Positions 8,592 through 16,727 of a stretch of 64,000 nt of DNA are shown piece by piece. The notes under the pieces are model-generated. The model was not told where the DNA came from and did not search any database. It saw only the letters and a list, made by a program, of their open reading frames with translations. The stretch covers positions 403,377-467,376 of the forward strand of contig DASXUQ010000005.1 of NCBI GenBank assembly GCA_036504735.1, written 5' to 3'. How positions within the stretch are numbered: position 1 is the first letter of the stretch; every line of letters starts with the position of its first letter. This DNA comes from a bacterium. Its GTDB lineage: Bacteria > Electryoneota > RPQS01. The position numbers and the translations under genes were made by a program.

Positions 8592-8810
8592 TACAGTCCG
8601 TCCGACGCACTCCAGTGCGTTAATGTTTCACAGTGAATGACCTTTCACATGCACCCTGTTTGCATCATGGTTTTCGGGTCTTTTGACGGCTTATTTTCGC
8701 CTTTTCGCTTTCCGTTTTTCGCTTTTTCTTCAGCGTTTTCTTCAGGTTAAGTAGTTCGTTTGGTCACAATTAATTTTCGTGTAAAGTTTTTGCTTAAGGT
8801 CCTGTGAATC

Positions 8811-9848
8811 ATGTTTGTGCCGCGCGGATTTACCCTCGAACCGTCGCATCTGGCCAATATGGTCAAGTGCACTGCCAGTGTTTTGGTGTCCCATCTGCTG
8901 CGCGCACCTGTGGTGTGGGGCCGTCCAGTGAGCATTTTCATCGAGCCTATCAGCCGTTGCAACTACCAGTGTCCCCTCTGCCCCATCGGAGCGCGGGAAC
9001 TCAAGCGGGAACTCGGCTCGCTGTCGCTGGAAAATTTCAAGATCATCCTCGACAATGTCGGCCCGCAAGTAAGAACTCTGGCGCTCTGGAACCAGGGAGA
9101 GCCCACCATCAATGATGCCCTGCCGGAGATGATCCGCTATGCCCATGACAAGGGCATCTACACCATGACTTCCACCAACGGCAGCCTGCTGCTGCGCCGC
9201 AATCTGGTCAACCGTCTCATCGACTCCGGCCTTGATGAACTCATCTTCTCCATCGATGGCTTGACTCAGGAGACCTATCAGACCTACCGCGTCGGCGGCT
9301 ACCTCGAACGGGTGGTCGACGGCATGAAAGCCGTGCATATGCGGCGCGATGATCTGCACAGCCTTACGCCGCGCATCGTCATGCAGTGGCTTCCCATGAA
9401 GCACAATGAGCACGAAATCCCCATGCTGCGCCGCAAGGCCGCCGAATGGGGTGCCGATACCGTCGAAATCAAGACCACGCAAGTTTATGGTGAGGAGCAG
9501 GCCGACAAGTTCCTGCCGAAGATGAAGGAACTCACCCGCTATGAACGGAAGGGTAAGCGGTGGGAGACGCGGCGGCGCTACCAGTCCTGCAAACGGCTCT
9601 GGTTCTCCACCATGATCGACTGGAATGGCACCGTCGTGCCGTGCTGCTTCGACAAGGATGAAGAATTCATCCTCGGCAACGCGCTGATGGAAGATTTCGG
9701 GGAAATCTGGACCGGCGCCGCCTACAACAAGTTCCGTGAAACCTTAGTCACCGAAGGCCGCGTCCTCGACATGTGCCAGAACTGCACCGAAGGCCTGAAA
9801 AGCTACTACGTCCCGCTCAAGAAACTGGAAATGGGAAATAGGAAATAG
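8811..9848 (+). CDS. Radical SAM/SPASM-domain protein
   Basis: 345 residues. The radical SAM cluster motif CNYQCPLC (CxxxCxxC) lies near residue 51, preceded by the usual IEPISR strand; the barrel carries WNQGEPTI (the SAM-binding GEP motif), TSTNGSLL and FSIDGLTQETY. The C-terminal third is a SPASM-type domain (CKRLW, PCCFD, then CQNC) that would hold auxiliary 4Fe-4S clusters. Such proteins modify peptides or small molecules through a 5'-deoxyadenosyl radical; no precursor peptide or partner gene is adjacent, so the substrate is unknown. The start at 8811 has AAGG about 11 nt upstream. The last codons (EMGNRK) and the stop are made of a GGAAATAG repeat shared with the 3' end of the convergent gene. 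Confidence 0.88.
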   Translation: MFVPRGFTLEPSHLANMVKCTASVLVSHLLRAPVVWGRPVSIFIEPISRCNYQCPLCPIGARELKRELGSLSLENFKIILDNVGPQVRTLALWNQGEPTINDALPEMIRYAHDKGIYTMTSTNGSLLLRRNLVNRLIDSGLDELIFSIDGLTQETYQTYRVGGYLERVVDGMKAVHMRRDDLHSLTPRIVMQWLPMKHNEHEIPMLRRKAAEWGADTVEIKTTQVYGEEQADKFLPKMKELTRYERKGKRWETRRRYQSCKRLWFSTMIDWNGTVVPCCFDKDEEFILGNALMEDFGEIWTGAAYNKFRETLVTEGRVLDMCQNCTEGLKSYYVPLKKLEMGNRK

Positions 9849-9902
9849 AAAAGCAGAATTCTCTTCGGCAGTTTCCTATTTCAAATTTCCTATTTCCTAT
9901 TT
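9836..9902. terminator. Inverted repeat of GGAAATAG units between convergent genes
   Basis: AAATAGGAAATA (9836-9847) pairs with TATTTCCTATTT (9891-9902); extra TTTCC/TATTTC units lie in the right arm. It overlaps both stop codons and may end transcription from both sides. Confidence 0.4.
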
Positions 9903-10442
9903 TCTGCTGATGTACCCATTCCCTTCTTCCCAGAACCGCCACGGCAGCTCCGTAGCCTTTGTAATCCCGATGCGCGGACCAGTAGTTATTCCTTTAGCCT
10001 TGCCGTGAAAGAGCCGGATCTGCTCGCCGATCTTTGAGCCGTTGTATGACAGGTCAAGGTCAAAGGCCCGGCAGAGTTTTCCCGGACCATTGGCGAGCAG
10101 CCTTATGTCCTCCACGCCGCGCCGTGCCTGCATCAGGCTCATCCCGGACAACGGTTCCACCGCCCGGATGAGCACCGCACCCACGCTGCTGCGGTCCGTA
10201 GTGAAGTTCAGACAGTGATTCGCACCGTAAATCAGGTAGACATACACGCTGCCATAGGTGTCATACATGATGGCCGAGCGCGACGTCCGCCGAAAGGCAT
10301 GAGATGCCGGATCGTCGGTGTAAGCCTCGACCTCCACAATCCGTCCCGAGACTCCGTTGGCTTCCATCACCATCCCGATCAGCCGCGGCGCCACCTCAAG
10401 GGTCGGCTTGGCAAAAAGCTCTATAGATACCTGTTTGGGCAT
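9897..10442 (-). CDS. mpg: 3-methyladenine DNA glycosylase (Mpg/AAG family)
   Basis: 181 residues, about the usual length. Conserved segments of the family are all seen: RLIGMVME, RIVEVEAYTDDPASHAF (Glu of EVEAY is the catalytic base, Tyr/His line the base pocket), GSVYVYLIYGANHCLNFTT, AVLIRAVEP, LANGPGKLCRAF and the terminal PWRFWEEGNGYISR. The enzyme flips out and excises alkylated purines, starting base excision repair. The ATG at 10442 is chosen: the longer TTG frame (10466) would lie only about 7 nt after the predicted transcript start, whereas AGGA precedes the ATG, though closely. It is divergent from tRNA-Thr and shares its promoter region. Confidence 0.9.
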   Translation of the reverse strand: MPKQVSIELFAKPTLEVAPRLIGMVMEANGVSGRIVEVEAYTDDPASHAFRRTSRSAIMYDTYGSVYVYLIYGANHCLNFTTDRSSVGAVLIRAVEPLSGMSLMQARRGVEDIRLLANGPGKLCRAFDLDLSYNGSKIGEQIRLFHGKAKGITTGPRIGITKATELPWRFWEEGNGYISRK

Positions 10443-10459
10443 TTCCTGAAAATCCGGCC

Positions 10460-10488
10460 TTGACAATAAATCAGGAAATCATTATACT
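10460..10488 (+). promoter_or_regulatory. Strong promoter of tRNA-Thr
   Basis: TTGACA (10460-10465), 17-bp spacer, TATACT (10483-10488): near-consensus. The start would be about 15 nt before the tRNA. Its -10 overlaps the -10 of the divergent mpg promoter. Confidence 0.8.
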
Positions 10489-10509
10489 CAAGATCTTGAA
10501 CTAATTCAA
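10481..10509 (-). promoter_or_regulatory. Divergent promoter of mpg
   Basis: Minus strand: TTGAAT (10504-10509), 17-bp spacer, TATAAT (10481-10486). The two divergent -10 boxes share four base pairs. Confidence 0.65.
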
Positions 10510-10582
10510 GCCGATGTAGCTCAGTTGGTAGAGCAGCTGATTCGTAATCAGCAGGTCAACGGTTCAAGTCCGTTCATCGGCT
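10510..10582 (+). tRNA. trnT: tRNA-Thr (anticodon CGT)
   Basis: A 73-nt cloverleaf: acceptor GCCGATG pairs CATCGGC, D-stem GCTC/GAGC, anticodon stem GCTGA/TCAGC with loop TTCGTAA (anticodon CGT, reading ACG), T-stem AACGG/CCGTT with TTCAAGT loop. The discriminator is T (10582) and CCA is not encoded, so a CCA-adding enzyme is needed. Confidence 0.97.
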
Positions 10583-10587
10583 CTAAT

Positions 10588-10615
10588 AAAAACACCAGCT
10601 TACGCTGGTGTTTTT
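10588..10615 (+). terminator. Rho-independent terminator of tRNA-Thr
   Basis: AACACCAGC (10591-10599), loop TTAC, GCTGGTGTT (10604-10612), then a T-run to 10615. Confidence 0.9.
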
Positions 10616-10719
10616 GGCATCCGGGGGCCTCCCCGCCAAGGCCGCTTCAGGTCCGCCGCCGAGTCGTCATGCGGGTCATCCGCGCCGGAAGCTCGTGCGA
10701 GGCGGAGGTCACAACATAC

Positions 10720-10749
10720 CAAACCCCTGCTCTGGCGAGCAGGGGTTTG
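10720..10749. terminator. 13-bp perfect hairpin downstream of the C10 protease gene
   Basis: CAAACCCCTGCTC (10720-10732), loop TGGC, GAGCAGGGGTTTG (10737-10749). No clear T-run follows on either strand, but its place 80 bp after the protease stop suggests a terminator or 3' stabiliser. Confidence 0.5.
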
Positions 10750-10831
10750 ATGTTTGACAGCGGAAGTTTGCCGATGCGTTCAGCGGATTAGACTATATGG
10801 CGCGGCAGTTTCCGGAGTGCTCTCTGGCATC

Positions 10832-13288
10832 TCACTTCAGGAGTTGAATCTTCTGGACATTCTGCACAGTACCCGCACTCATCCGGACAAAGTAGATGCC
10901 CGTGCTGAGATTGGTGCCGTCGATGGTGACGGCATGGGTGCCGGCTTCTTGCGCGCCGTCCATCAGGGTTGCCACCTGGCGGCCGGTGATGTCGAAGACT
11001 TCGAGCCTGACGTGAGTAGCTTCGGCAAGCTGGAAGCGGATCTGGGTGGTGGGATTGAAGGGATTCGGGTAAGCCGCTTCAAGCTTGGTTTCGGTGGGAA
11101 GAGGACCGTCCGCAAAATAGCTGCTGGAGACGGTGAAGTTCGCGTTGGACGTGTCGCCGATAGCGTAGTTGGTATTGCTCAGAATGCGGATGCGGGCGTG
11201 GGTGGTTGTGGCACCATAGACCGGCCAGGAATACGAACCGCTATTCACGGCGCTGTAGTTGAGATTCTCCCACAGGCCAGTCGGATAGTTCCGGTTGATC
11301 TGGATGCGCACGGTGGACGAACTGCTGAGACCGGAAGAGGACCAGCGGATGGGATAGAAGACATTCAGCCGCGCGGTCTCACCACCGTTCGGAGTGCTGA
11401 TGGTGATAGTGCCGCTGCCGCCACCGGAGGGCGCCAGGGTGAAGTTGGCATTGGACGTGTCACCCACGGTGGGGCTGGTCGTGCCGCGCACGCGGATACG
11501 GGCGAGGCTGCTGGTCGATCCGGCGAGGGTCCACGTATAGCTTCCGCTGTTAGCTGCGCTGGATGAAATCACTTCCCACGTCCCGGACGGATAGCTGCGG
11601 TTGAATTCGATCTGGACGTTCTGCGAGAAGTTGGCCGATGACCACGTGATTGCGTGCTGCGAACCGATAGCCCAGGACTCGCCGCCGTTGGGCGAGGTGA
11701 CGCTCAGAGAAGGAGTCGTGCTGCCGCCACCCGTGATGGAGAAGTTGGCATCGGAAACGTCCGTGACGCTGGTCTGAGAGATGCCGCTGATGCGGACACG
11801 CGCGGCAGAGCTGGCGGCGCCGGAGACGGCCCACGAATAGCTGCCGGTGTTGGCAGTGCCTGCGGTGAGGATTTCCCATGCACCCGTGGGATACGCGCGA
11901 TTCAATTCGACCTTGACATTCTCATTGAGGTTGGAGGATGTCCATGTGATTGAATGGGACGTACCGGTTGCCCAGGACTCCGCGCCATTCGGCGAGCTGA
12001 CCGTTACAGAGGCGGACGGCGGAGGAGGCGTGTTGTTGGGACGGATACCGCAAATGGCCTGTTCAACGGTCGGCGAGCAACCTGCCCACGGGCAGTAGAG
12101 ATTGTCAGCCGTATACCACGTGGTATGGCCTTCAGCCCAGCCGTAATTGAAGTGAAGCTGGTTGCCGCTGCGCGCGCCGTCACAGACGATGGCATGGCTG
12201 CGAATCGTGTAGAACATCGGACGGCCCGCCGTCAGTTCGGTCTGTAGAGCCGTCCACCATGCGGTAGCGGAGCTGTAAGAACTGCGGTTGATAACCGTTA
12301 TGCCTCCGGCCATGCCGAAGTAGTTTTGGAAGGCCGAGGTTACGGGGCCGGGCACATAGGCGCCGGAACCGCAATGGCCGTACATCATATTGACGGCAAC
12401 ACCGGTCTCATAGCTGATTTCGGCGACAGCGTCCTGTTGAACCTGCGGAGCGGAAGACGAGACCACGTTCAGCGCGTTGGCCCAATCATAGGAATCGCTG
12501 AAGGTCGCGGAGAGGGTCGCGCCCGGGGTAGCCGTGCCGCAGGAATTGTCACCAGCCCACTGGTAGCTGTGGGAGCCGGTGCCATTGGCCGGAGAGTGCC
12601 AGAAGGCGAGAATCTGCGACATGGCGGTAGCCACACAACCAACTACCGTGCGGCCGCCGCTCCCCATAGGACAGAAATTATTGAACGGTGCGCCCTGGTG
12701 CCACACGGTCGAACACAGAGGGCCTACATCCTGCGTGGCATCCAACTGGCTGCGGGGATGCGCGGCCTGCATGGCGCTGTTAAACTCTTGATAGCTGGCA
12801 GAATAAGTGTGCCAATCCTGACGGTCTTTTTCGATCTGTTCGCGAACGGGCTGCATCTCGGGAGTGGGCTGATTCGCGTCGAGGACGGTTTGCACAGCCT
12901 GGATCTTGTTCGCGAGTTCTTCCTTCAGCATCTGCACCATGCCTCCCTCGTCATTGGGATCGAAGCGGGAGTCGGTGGAGTAGGCGGTGATGGGCGGCAG
13001 TTCTTCATAGGCCGGGACGATAACATAACCTTCGCCCTGCTGCGCCACATACCCGACGAGCTGTCCATTGTAGAAGAGTTCCTGAAGAGCCGGTGCCGCA
13101 TCGAGCCTCGAGGAGTGGCTCCAGTTCATGTCCCGGCTGTACTGCATCCAGTTGTTGACCACTGCTGTGGCGGCGTCGTGATTGGAACTGGTAAGCTGTG
13201 CAGCGTAGCCCGCCAGAGGTCCAAAAACAGCACAAGCCACGATGATGATCATGGCCATGTGCAAACGCGTAGCGAAAGTCTTTTTCAC
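10832..13288 (-). CDS. Secreted C10-family (streptopain-like) cysteine protease with three Kre9/Knh1-type repeats and sorting domain
   Basis: 818 residues from the GTG at 13288, which has AGGGAG 6 nt upstream; the frame extends to a GTG at 13321 without such a site. Order: signal peptide (to about 30), an inhibitory propeptide-like region (about 30-185, with VGYVAQQGEGYVIVPAYEE typical of SpeB prodomains), the C10 catalytic domain with Cys 218 (GRTVVGCVATAMSQIL) and His 365 (SHAIVCDG, then FNYGW), a Pro linker, three repeats of about 95 residues each beginning SPNGGESW and ending DTSNANF (Ser/Thr-rich Kre9/Knh1-type beta domains, often substrate or surface binding), and a C-terminal sorting domain (YPNPFNPTTQI, FDITGRQVATLM). 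It is probably exported, self-activated and held at the surface. Confidence 0.9.
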   Translation of the reverse strand: MKKTFATRLHMAMIIIVACAVFGPLAGYAAQLTSSNHDAATAVVNNWMQYSRDMNWSHSSRLDAAPALQELFYNGQLVGYVAQQGEGYVIVPAYEELPPITAYSTDSRFDPNDEGGMVQMLKEELANKIQAVQTVLDANQPTPEMQPVREQIEKDRQDWHTYSASYQEFNSAMQAAHPRSQLDATQDVGPLCSTVWHQGAPFNNFCPMGSGGRTVVGCVATAMSQILAFWHSPANGTGSHSYQWAGDNSCGTATPGATLSATFSDSYDWANALNVVSSSAPQVQQDAVAEISYETGVAVNMMYGHCGSGAYVPGPVTSAFQNYFGMAGGITVINRSSYSSATAWWTALQTELTAGRPMFYTIRSHAIVCDGARSGNQLHFNYGWAEGHTTWYTADNLYCPWAGCSPTVEQAICGIRPNNTPPPPSASVTVSSPNGAESWATGTSHSITWTSSNLNENVKVELNRAYPTGAWEILTAGTANTGSYSWAVSGAASSAARVRISGISQTSVTDVSDANFSITGGGSTTPSLSVTSPNGGESWAIGSQHAITWSSANFSQNVQIEFNRSYPSGTWEVISSSAANSGSYTWTLAGSTSSLARIRVRGTTSPTVGDTSNANFTLAPSGGGSGTITISTPNGGETARLNVFYPIRWSSSGLSSSSTVRIQINRNYPTGLWENLNYSAVNSGSYSWPVYGATTTHARIRILSNTNYAIGDTSNANFTVSSSYFADGPLPTETKLEAAYPNPFNPTTQIRFQLAEATHVRLEVFDITGRQVATLMDGAQEAGTHAVTIDGTNLSTGIYFVRMSAGTVQNVQKIQLLK

Positions 13289-13465
13289 AGGTCGCTCCCT
13301 GATATCGCATCCCCGGCTCACGCCGGCCGGAGGGCACTTGGTGGATAGTGTAGAATCCTGCCGTGGCGTGAACGTCGTTTTGCAGGTTCTCTTACAGGTC
13401 CGCCCGCTGAATTTCAGCAGGATCTCAAGTGCCTAAAAATCTGAGCGCCCAGTCTTACTGACCCC

Positions 13466-13494
13466 AACTTAGTCATCGAGCGGCGCATTGTCAA
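13466..13494 (-). promoter_or_regulatory. Probable promoter of the C10 protease gene
   Basis: Minus strand: TTGACA (13489-13494), 17-bp spacer, TAAGTT (13466-13471). The leader would be about 170 nt, long enough for regulation. Confidence 0.55.
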
Positions 13495-13654
13495 GAGAAA
13501 AATTCAAAAAGTGCATGAAGCTGATAAATTCGATCTCATTCACTCTTTGCACGATGATTGGGGAGAATATCCCACACACACATTTTCATAGTGTAGGCTG
13601 GCAAAAAACGGCGAGAAAAAGTCGAGGGACAAACAGCATTGCGGATCATGCCAC

Positions 13655-13686
13655 AAAAATAACGGCGGCCCTTGGCCGCCGTTATT
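13655..13686 (-). terminator. Rho-independent terminator after the 13925-15661 gene
   Basis: 13-bp stem AATAACGGCGGCC (13658-13670) with its complement (13674-13686), loop of 3, and a TTTTTG run on the minus strand. It lies 240 bp past the stop, beyond the REP-like repeats. Confidence 0.7.
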
Positions 13687-13722
13687 GCGATGAAAGGAAT
13701 GGAGTGTGACGAATGTCATTTA

Positions 13723-13886
13723 GCGGGCACGGATGGCCTTAGGGCACCCACATCCACAGAAGACGGGCACGACATGGCCCTTCGGTCTCCTGGTCGAAAA
13801 CGGGCACGACATGTCGTGCCCCTACGGCGGATGCCATGCCTGCTAGAGGTGAGGCAGATGGGCACGGATAGCCCCTCGGTCTCCCC
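13723..13886. repeat. Cluster of four REP-like GGGCACG elements
   Basis: Four related units start at about 13723, 13762, 13800 and 13858, each with GGGCACGRNAT and two ending in CTCGGTCTCC or TTCGGTCTCC. The third contains a perfect 20-bp palindrome, GGGCACGACATGTCGTGCCC (13802-13821). The rest of the gap 13289-13924 holds only the promoter and terminator listed. Confidence 0.7.
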
Positions 13887-13924
13887 ATTGAAGTGGGGGA
13901 ACGAAGATCCTTGCCGTCTACCGA

Positions 13925-15661
13925 TTATTGATACCAGCGTTGCTTCAAATCTTTTAGCACGGCGGGGGTGTAGTATTGATCTCCCCAATCGTAATAGAGG
14001 ACTCGGGATGGATGCCATGGCTTCCATGCGGGATCTTCCCTGTTACGATTGGCGATAGTAATACCCGCCGTCCATGTCCAATTGCCGCCAAAGGAGTCCA
14101 GCAGCGCCTTGCAGGTGCGCGTGTCATCCTCACCCCAAAGCAGTACATCAAGAATGGCAGTATCGGGCTCGGCATAGTGACGGCTGCCGCTGAAGCCACC
14201 GCCGCGAGGGTTGCAGGCTCGAGTGTACACCTTGGAATTATGGAAGGGATCCAGCATGTCGCCATAGAAGAGCAGGCGGCTGTCGGGAAAGAGACTGTGA
14301 GCTTTGCGCGCGATCTTTCGCAACAGATCCACATAGCCTTCACCGGCATTGGCATAGGCGCGGGTGAAAGCGGGTTCCCAGCCCATCACAAAGACTTCAT
14401 CGCAGGAAGAAAAGAAGCCGATCAACGACGGGTGATGATGGAAGCGCGCGTAGCAGGAGTCCATGGTTTGGGCAATGGCATCCATCGAGCCTTCCAACTC
14501 GGGACGGAGACTCATGGAAGCAAGATAGGTAGACAGCGCGCCCTTTTGATAGAGCTTCCAACCGGACGGCAAATCCGCCGTTGAGCAGGATGCGACATCA
14601 CCGGGGCCGGGATTGACTTCTTCGATACGGACCGAATCGAGATAGGCACGACCGGAGGTGCACTGAAAGTGGGCCGTCCAATGGAGCTGTTCGAGAGTGC
14701 AAACGGTGTCGCGGAACGTTTGCCATTCGGATGTCAGCGAAAATTCGCGGCGCATGACAACGGCATCGGTATGGGGATCGGCATAACGGTCATTGCGATA
14801 CCACATGATGCGGCCACCCGCGCCCTTGGCATTGTCTTCGGCGCGCATACGGTAAGAGAGCGCCCAGAGACGAAAGGTGTCATCATCGCGGGGAAAGTCC
14901 ACAGGGATATAGAAGCGGTTGGCTTCATTGCTAGCCGCATCGAGAGCCGCGCCGCCGCGGGAGCGGGTGTTGGTGAAAAACTGCTGAGATTCGGGAGTTG
15001 CACGCCGGGGGCGAATAGGAATCCCCGTGCGAAGACAGCGATCCGTCGGCACAGTGCCGCGCCACCACTTGCTGAAGGTTGCAGTGAGCAGGCGCGCCTG
15101 AAGACCATATTGGTCACAGATCGAGAGCATTTCATCCACACGAGATACGTTGTGCGGTTTCCATACAGTAGGGAAAGCAGCAATGATGATTTCGCTGGCC
15201 CGCCCGTAGTAGATGGCATTATAGAGTTGAGTCCTTGCTTTGGGCCAGGCATCGTCCGGGCTCTGGGTGATCGTGACGATGCGGCCGGAAGTCTTGGGGG
15301 TGAAGGTCCAGGTCTGTTCACCTGACGAGGGCAGCAAGGGCGTGAGGCCGCGAGTGCTGACGCTGTCCAGAAAGTCGAGACAGGCGTAGGTTAAGCCAAG
15401 GCGGTCGCGGCCAGAGAGGTCTGCGCGGTTAGGCGAAATCCGGACCTGATAGGCAGAGGACAGACCGGAGGTGATTTCCAAATGGCAATACGGCGTGCCC
15501 GATTCGGGTCCGGCGGCGGACAGAGTGCTGCCCGTTCGGGCAGCAAGGGTGTCGCCGAACCATTGGAAGTCGGGTGGACCGTACACGGACAGGGCCTCGG
15601 CATGGGCGGCGAGTGTCAGCCCAAGCAGCAACATGCCCGAAAGGAATCGTAATCGCCGCAC
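13925..15661 (-). CDS. Secreted protein of unknown function, glycoside-hydrolase-like build
   Basis: 578 residues from the GTG at 15661, which has AAGGAGG 7 nt upstream and sits about 30 nt after a predicted promoter start; the open frame to 15805 passes that promoter and is discarded. A signal peptide (LRFLSGMLLLGLTLAAHA) leads to a mature protein with an N-terminal beta-rich region, a middle segment resembling a carbohydrate-binding beta-sandwich (FRLWALSYRM, SEWQTFRDTV, YLDSVRIEEV) and a C-terminal part with SLIGFFSSCDEVFVMGWEP and SRLLFYGDMLDPFHN, which recall the acidic loops of TIM-barrel glycosidases. I cannot assign a family. The gene at 29151-31931 shares this style, including an IYGDAFDTNVHD segment in the same place. 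Confidence 0.7.
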   Translation of the reverse strand: MRRLRFLSGMLLLGLTLAAHAEALSVYGPPDFQWFGDTLAARTGSTLSAAGPESGTPYCHLEITSGLSSAYQVRISPNRADLSGRDRLGLTYACLDFLDSVSTRGLTPLLPSSGEQTWTFTPKTSGRIVTITQSPDDAWPKARTQLYNAIYYGRASEIIIAAFPTVWKPHNVSRVDEMLSICDQYGLQARLLTATFSKWWRGTVPTDRCLRTGIPIRPRRATPESQQFFTNTRSRGGAALDAASNEANRFYIPVDFPRDDDTFRLWALSYRMRAEDNAKGAGGRIMWYRNDRYADPHTDAVVMRREFSLTSEWQTFRDTVCTLEQLHWTAHFQCTSGRAYLDSVRIEEVNPGPGDVASCSTADLPSGWKLYQKGALSTYLASMSLRPELEGSMDAIAQTMDSCYARFHHHPSLIGFFSSCDEVFVMGWEPAFTRAYANAGEGYVDLLRKIARKAHSLFPDSRLLFYGDMLDPFHNSKVYTRACNPRGGGFSGSRHYAEPDTAILDVLLWGEDDTRTCKALLDSFGGNWTWTAGITIANRNREDPAWKPWHPSRVLYYDWGDQYYTPAVLKDLKQRWYQ

Positions 15662-15698
15662 GGGACGGCCTCCTTGGTTGGATCTCATGATCAACACC

Positions 15699-15727
15699 AA
15701 TTTAGCACATAATCTGTGACGGGTCAA
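15699..15727 (-). promoter_or_regulatory. Promoter of the 13925-15661 gene
   Basis: Minus strand: TTGACC (15722-15727), 17-bp spacer, TAAATT (15699-15704); start near 15692. Confidence 0.6.
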
Positions 15728-15870
15728 TGGGAAAATAGAGTTTGCCGGATAGATCGGTTCTGGGATCCGGGGCGGGTTCCTGCTGAAGGCGATCTTGAAA
15801 TCCATTGAGGGGCCTTTGCCCTTTCAAATCAACAATTTGGCTCGGTCCAGGGAGTGCCCGCCGCCACAAA

Positions 15871-15899
15871 TTGTCGATGACGCGAGGCTTTCGTATATT
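15871..15899 (+). promoter_or_regulatory. Promoter of the sirtuin-Pat operon
   Basis: TTGTCG (15871-15876), 17-bp spacer, TATATT (15894-15899). The start near 15906 lies after the TTG at 15899 and so supports the ATG at 15929. Confidence 0.6.
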
Positions 15900-15928
15900 T
15901 GGGCTTCGGTAAGCGAACAGAAAGTGTG

Positions 15929-16696
15929 ATGGACACCGTGACAGATACGTACAAGAAGGCTGCGAAAGTCATCCGCTCGGCCAAGCGGGTGGCCGCATTT
16001 ACCGGGGCGGGGATTTCCGTGGAAAGCGGGATTCCTCCATTCCGCGGGGATAACGGGTTATGGGTAAAGTATAACCCGGATTTTCTGGAGATTGGCAACT
16101 TCAGGCGCAGCCCCAAGGCCTCTTGGGAGTTGTTGAAGACCGTCTTCTATGAAGGAGTTTCAGCGGCGCAGCCCAATGCCGCTCATTTTACTCTGGCGGC
16201 GATGGAAAAGAAGCACATGCTGGAGACCCTCATCACCCAGAACATCGACAGTCTGCATCAGAAAGCGGGCAGTCGCAAGGTGTACGAATTCCATGGCACC
16301 TTGAGAACACTGGTATGCCTCGGTTGCTCCAAGACGTATCCGCTGGCCGATGTGGATTTGGCTTTTCTGCCTCCGGAATGCCGGATATGCGGTGGCCTTT
16401 TGAAACCGGACGTGGTGCTGTTCGGCGAACCGATTCCCGAGCCGGCCAATTCACAGTCGTTTTTTGAAGCGGAGATCGCGGATGTGCTGCTGGTGATCGG
16501 CACGTCGGGCGAGATTATGCCGGCCTCGCTGATCCCACACATTGCCAAGGGCAACGGAGCGACGATCATCGAGATCAACGTGCAACCTTCCGAGTTTACA
16601 CGACAGATCACCGACATCATGATTCAGGCCAAAGCGACGGAAGCGATGAGCGGACTGGCGCGGGCCTTGGATATAGCGATACCATCTCAGAGATAG
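15929..16696 (+). CDS. cobB: NAD-dependent protein deacylase (sirtuin)
   Basis: 255 residues, usual bacterial Sir2 length. Motifs in order: FTGAGISVESGIPPFRG (NAD binding, residues 24-40), TQNIDSLHQKAG (103-114), catalytic His 122 in EFHGTLR, a zinc ribbon with Cys 130, 133, 151 and 154, then GTSGEIMPAS and IIEIN for the adenine ribose. It removes acyl groups from lysine, making O-acyl-ADP-ribose and nicotinamide. The Tyr-x-x-Arg pair that marks desuccinylases is incomplete (FYEGV: Tyr present, Arg absent), so deacetylation is more likely; this is inference. The gene is 31 bp upstream of a Pat-type acetyltransferase and shares its promoter. The Shine-Dalgarno is weak (GAAAG). Confidence 0.93.
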   Translation: MDTVTDTYKKAAKVIRSAKRVAAFTGAGISVESGIPPFRGDNGLWVKYNPDFLEIGNFRRSPKASWELLKTVFYEGVSAAQPNAAHFTLAAMEKKHMLETLITQNIDSLHQKAGSRKVYEFHGTLRTLVCLGCSKTYPLADVDLAFLPPECRICGGLLKPDVVLFGEPIPEPANSQSFFEAEIADVLLVIGTSGEIMPASLIPHIAKGNGATIIEINVQPSEFTRQITDIMIQAKATEAMSGLARALDIAIPSQR

Positions 16697-16727
16697 GCAT
16701 CATAGCAGAGAGTGCTGGAGCGACCGG

